Part shown: positions 62,323 to 64,000 of the stretch, piece by piece
How positions within the stretch are numbered: the stretch's first letter is position 1
Layout: each line of letters begins with the position of its first letter
NCBI RefSeq assembly: GCF_019059575.1
Contig: NW_024882801.1
Coordinates: 62,001 to 126,000, forward strand
DNA length: 64,000 nucleotides
Direction: 5' to 3'
Origin: Amphibalanus amphitrite
Taxonomy: Eukaryota > Arthropoda > Thecostraca > Balanomorpha > Balanidae
Notes under the pieces: generated by a model
Databases searched by the model: none
Told to the model about the DNA's origin: nothing
The model's input: only the letters and a program-made list of their open reading frames with translations
Program-made: the position numbers and the translations under genes

Positions 62323-63904
62323 TACGATATTGTCCAGTGAGCTAGATGAGCAGCCCGGAAGACTGGCGAAACAAACCGTCTGTCACACTGTGCCGTCATT
62401 GTTTGACGGGTCATGACAACAGCATCGCAAAACTTTTACCATGATCGTCATGCTTGGCTATTGCGAACAGCCGTGTTTGCTGGCAGACGATTGCTCCAAT
62501 TCCAGTGTTGCAATTTATTGAATGTCTACAGAGGACCGTCGCTTAAACGGGTCCAACAATTGTCGGCGCAGAATTGAGCCGTCAAATAAAATCTGTCAAT
62601 CGGCCCGACTGTTATCAGCAGCATTACACAAATCTCCATCAGCGAGGCATGGCGTCGGCGCTCTGACGACCAGCAGGCCCGAACTGAGCCAGTTTCCGCC
62701 TGCTCAGGGAAGCGATATCCCGACGTCGCCGGCGGGCCCGGCTGTGTTTCATAACTGTTTCACGGCCCAATCGAGACTCGTAGTCGCACGATGGAGACGA
62801 TGAACTGAATAGGCTGTCTCGACAGTTGCGCTCCAGGAAATAAAGTAGCGCAGCTGCCGCGCTGATCCCGCTGCCGCCGCTGCTGCAGACGAGGTGGGTA
62901 AACCACCACAGCTGCTGCAGATAAGGTAAATTCGCAGCTGCTGCTGCAGACGTGGAAAGCCACCAGCTGCTGCATATAGGTAAAGGTGACAGCTTCATTG
63001 TTGCAGCAGGCGAAGTGAACTTGCTTCTGGTATGCCTACAGTCGCCACGTCTCGCCGGTAGCCGATCTCATTGCTTTTCTGCAGCTGCTGCTATGCTGAT
63101 GGCTGCCTGCTGCTCTTGCAGGCTGGCCGGGACAGGCAAAACAGTGTCCGTATAGGCTCCAGATAGGCGGTCAGTGCCACATGTTAACCGAGACAGGCAG
63201 AGCAGTGCCCGTAGGTGACATCGGCTCCAGCCGGCGGTCGGTGCCACATCTGACCACTGTGTGTGGTGTGACTCCGGGTGGGGGGTAGGGGGGGAGGACC
63301 GATCCGGCCCGTCCCGATTGATCGGCTCGCCCGACCGGCCCGATCTGGTACCCGACCTCTGAGCGGCGACCCCAGGGACGGCGGCTGACTCTGACTAGAG
63401 CCGGCACGGACCGACAGACGTGTCTCATCCAATCGTCAGACGCTCCGACATCGGCCGCCGCTTGCGCTTTCATATTCACCACTCACCAGCACATATTCTT
63501 GGATTTATGTATATCGGTAGTCACTTGATTTGAAACTTATGTTGCAATGCCTTTTTTACTTTGCTGGTTGCTAATGAGCAAAATGACACATCACATTACC
63601 TTCTCGATTGTCACTTTGGTGTTCCATGCCCATGACATTTCATAATTTTTCTTTGGCGTTTAGGCTACTTGGTGCTTGGCAACCAAAGTCACTTTATTTC
63701 GCTCTCATTCCAACACATCTTTCCCAAAAAAGACAGACAAAAAGAAACATGTTGATTGTTGCAGCTTCGAGGACTGCTTTGGTTAAAGCCAACAAGCTTT
63801 TCTAGTCTGGCAATTTCGTACAGCCATGTGCAGCACTAGCAGGTTGCAGGGCCCAGGGTCGCGGTGGCTGGGCATCCCGGCCCCGGGGGCGATAGTCACT
63901 CTCC
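62323..63904. other. Intergenic, no gene confirmed
   Basis: GC-rich open frames exist on both strands, none with a recognisable domain. Part of it (about 62870-62995) is a degenerate tandem repeat with the words CAGCTGCTGC and CTGCTGCAGACG and a period near 55 bp. Confidence 0.4.
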
Positions 63905-64000
63905 AGCTACTCTGTCAGAATGGAGTCACGCGCGCGGGCGTGGCTGATTGGCCGATAGCGTGCCGACCGACCAACCGGAGGCGCTTCGTGACCAATCAGA
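63905..64000. promoter_or_regulatory. CpG-rich stretch with CCAAT boxes at window edge
   Basis: GCTGATTGGCC at about 63942 and GACCAATCAGA at 63990 are CCAAT-box sequences in opposite directions, about 45 bp apart in CpG-rich DNA. Paired CCAAT boxes bind NF-Y in animal promoters. A promoter for a gene beyond the window edge is inferred; the strand is unknown. Confidence 0.4.

Overview
The window is eukaryotic nuclear DNA, most likely from an arthropod. The genes are split by GT-AG introns, coding exons are GC-rich with high third-position GC, and intergenic DNA is AT-richer and packed with DNA transposons and MITEs. A CCTAA-rich tract (arthropod-type telomere motif) and animal-specific genes (heparan sulfate sulfotransferase, histone stem-loop binding protein, METTL7-type methyltransferase) agree with this. 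A crustacean, perhaps a barnacle, is my guess; the sequence alone does not prove it.

Genes. Five multi-exon genes could be assembled by eye with matching splice phases: a two-exon proline-rich AT-hook protein (minus, 7881-4270); a three-exon heparan sulfate 3-O-sulfotransferase (plus, 18758-20469, 359 aa); an eleven-exon 572-aa protein with J-like, TPR, UBA, RRM and CCCH parts (plus, 25199-37662); the histone mRNA stem-loop binding protein SLBP (minus, 43962-39165, six exons, about 357 aa), which contains a tandemly duplicated exon; and a four-exon METTL7-type membrane methyltransferase (plus, 44576-49224, 276 aa). The 572-aa gene and SLBP converge tail to tail. SLBP and METTL7 diverge from a shared GC-rich spacer of about 600 bp. 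Weaker candidate exons lie at 51222-51447, 52290-52303, 60861-61139 and 44055-44375.

Mobile DNA. Most of the rest is transposon-derived. A family of TTAA-flanked, piggyBac-like MITEs (7964, 8118, 13482, 26489, 45343, 50012, 52748, 54270, plus decayed copies) has CCC(T/G)CG-type ends, G-run/C-run hairpins just inside both ends and dense AGGTCA nuclear-receptor half-sites. Other elements include hAT-like elements with 8-bp target duplications (9903, 16493, 26682), a 1.24-kb Mutator-like foldback with a perfect 9-bp duplication (11245-12487) inside another inverted-repeat element, a mariner-like MITE (17626), two copies of a 0.98-kb repeat (33389 and 61349), two tRNA-derived SINEs (42791 and 47791), a CR1-like LINE fragment (15118) and a Ty3/gypsy integrase pseudogene (1276). 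Several elements are nested, giving a relative insertion order.

The sequence shows no operon, CRISPR array or prokaryotic gene. I did not find a new multi-gene system. The most unusual items are the MITE family with paired hairpins and receptor half-sites, the SLBP exon duplication and lysine-rich SLBP tail, and the domain combination of the 572-aa protein.
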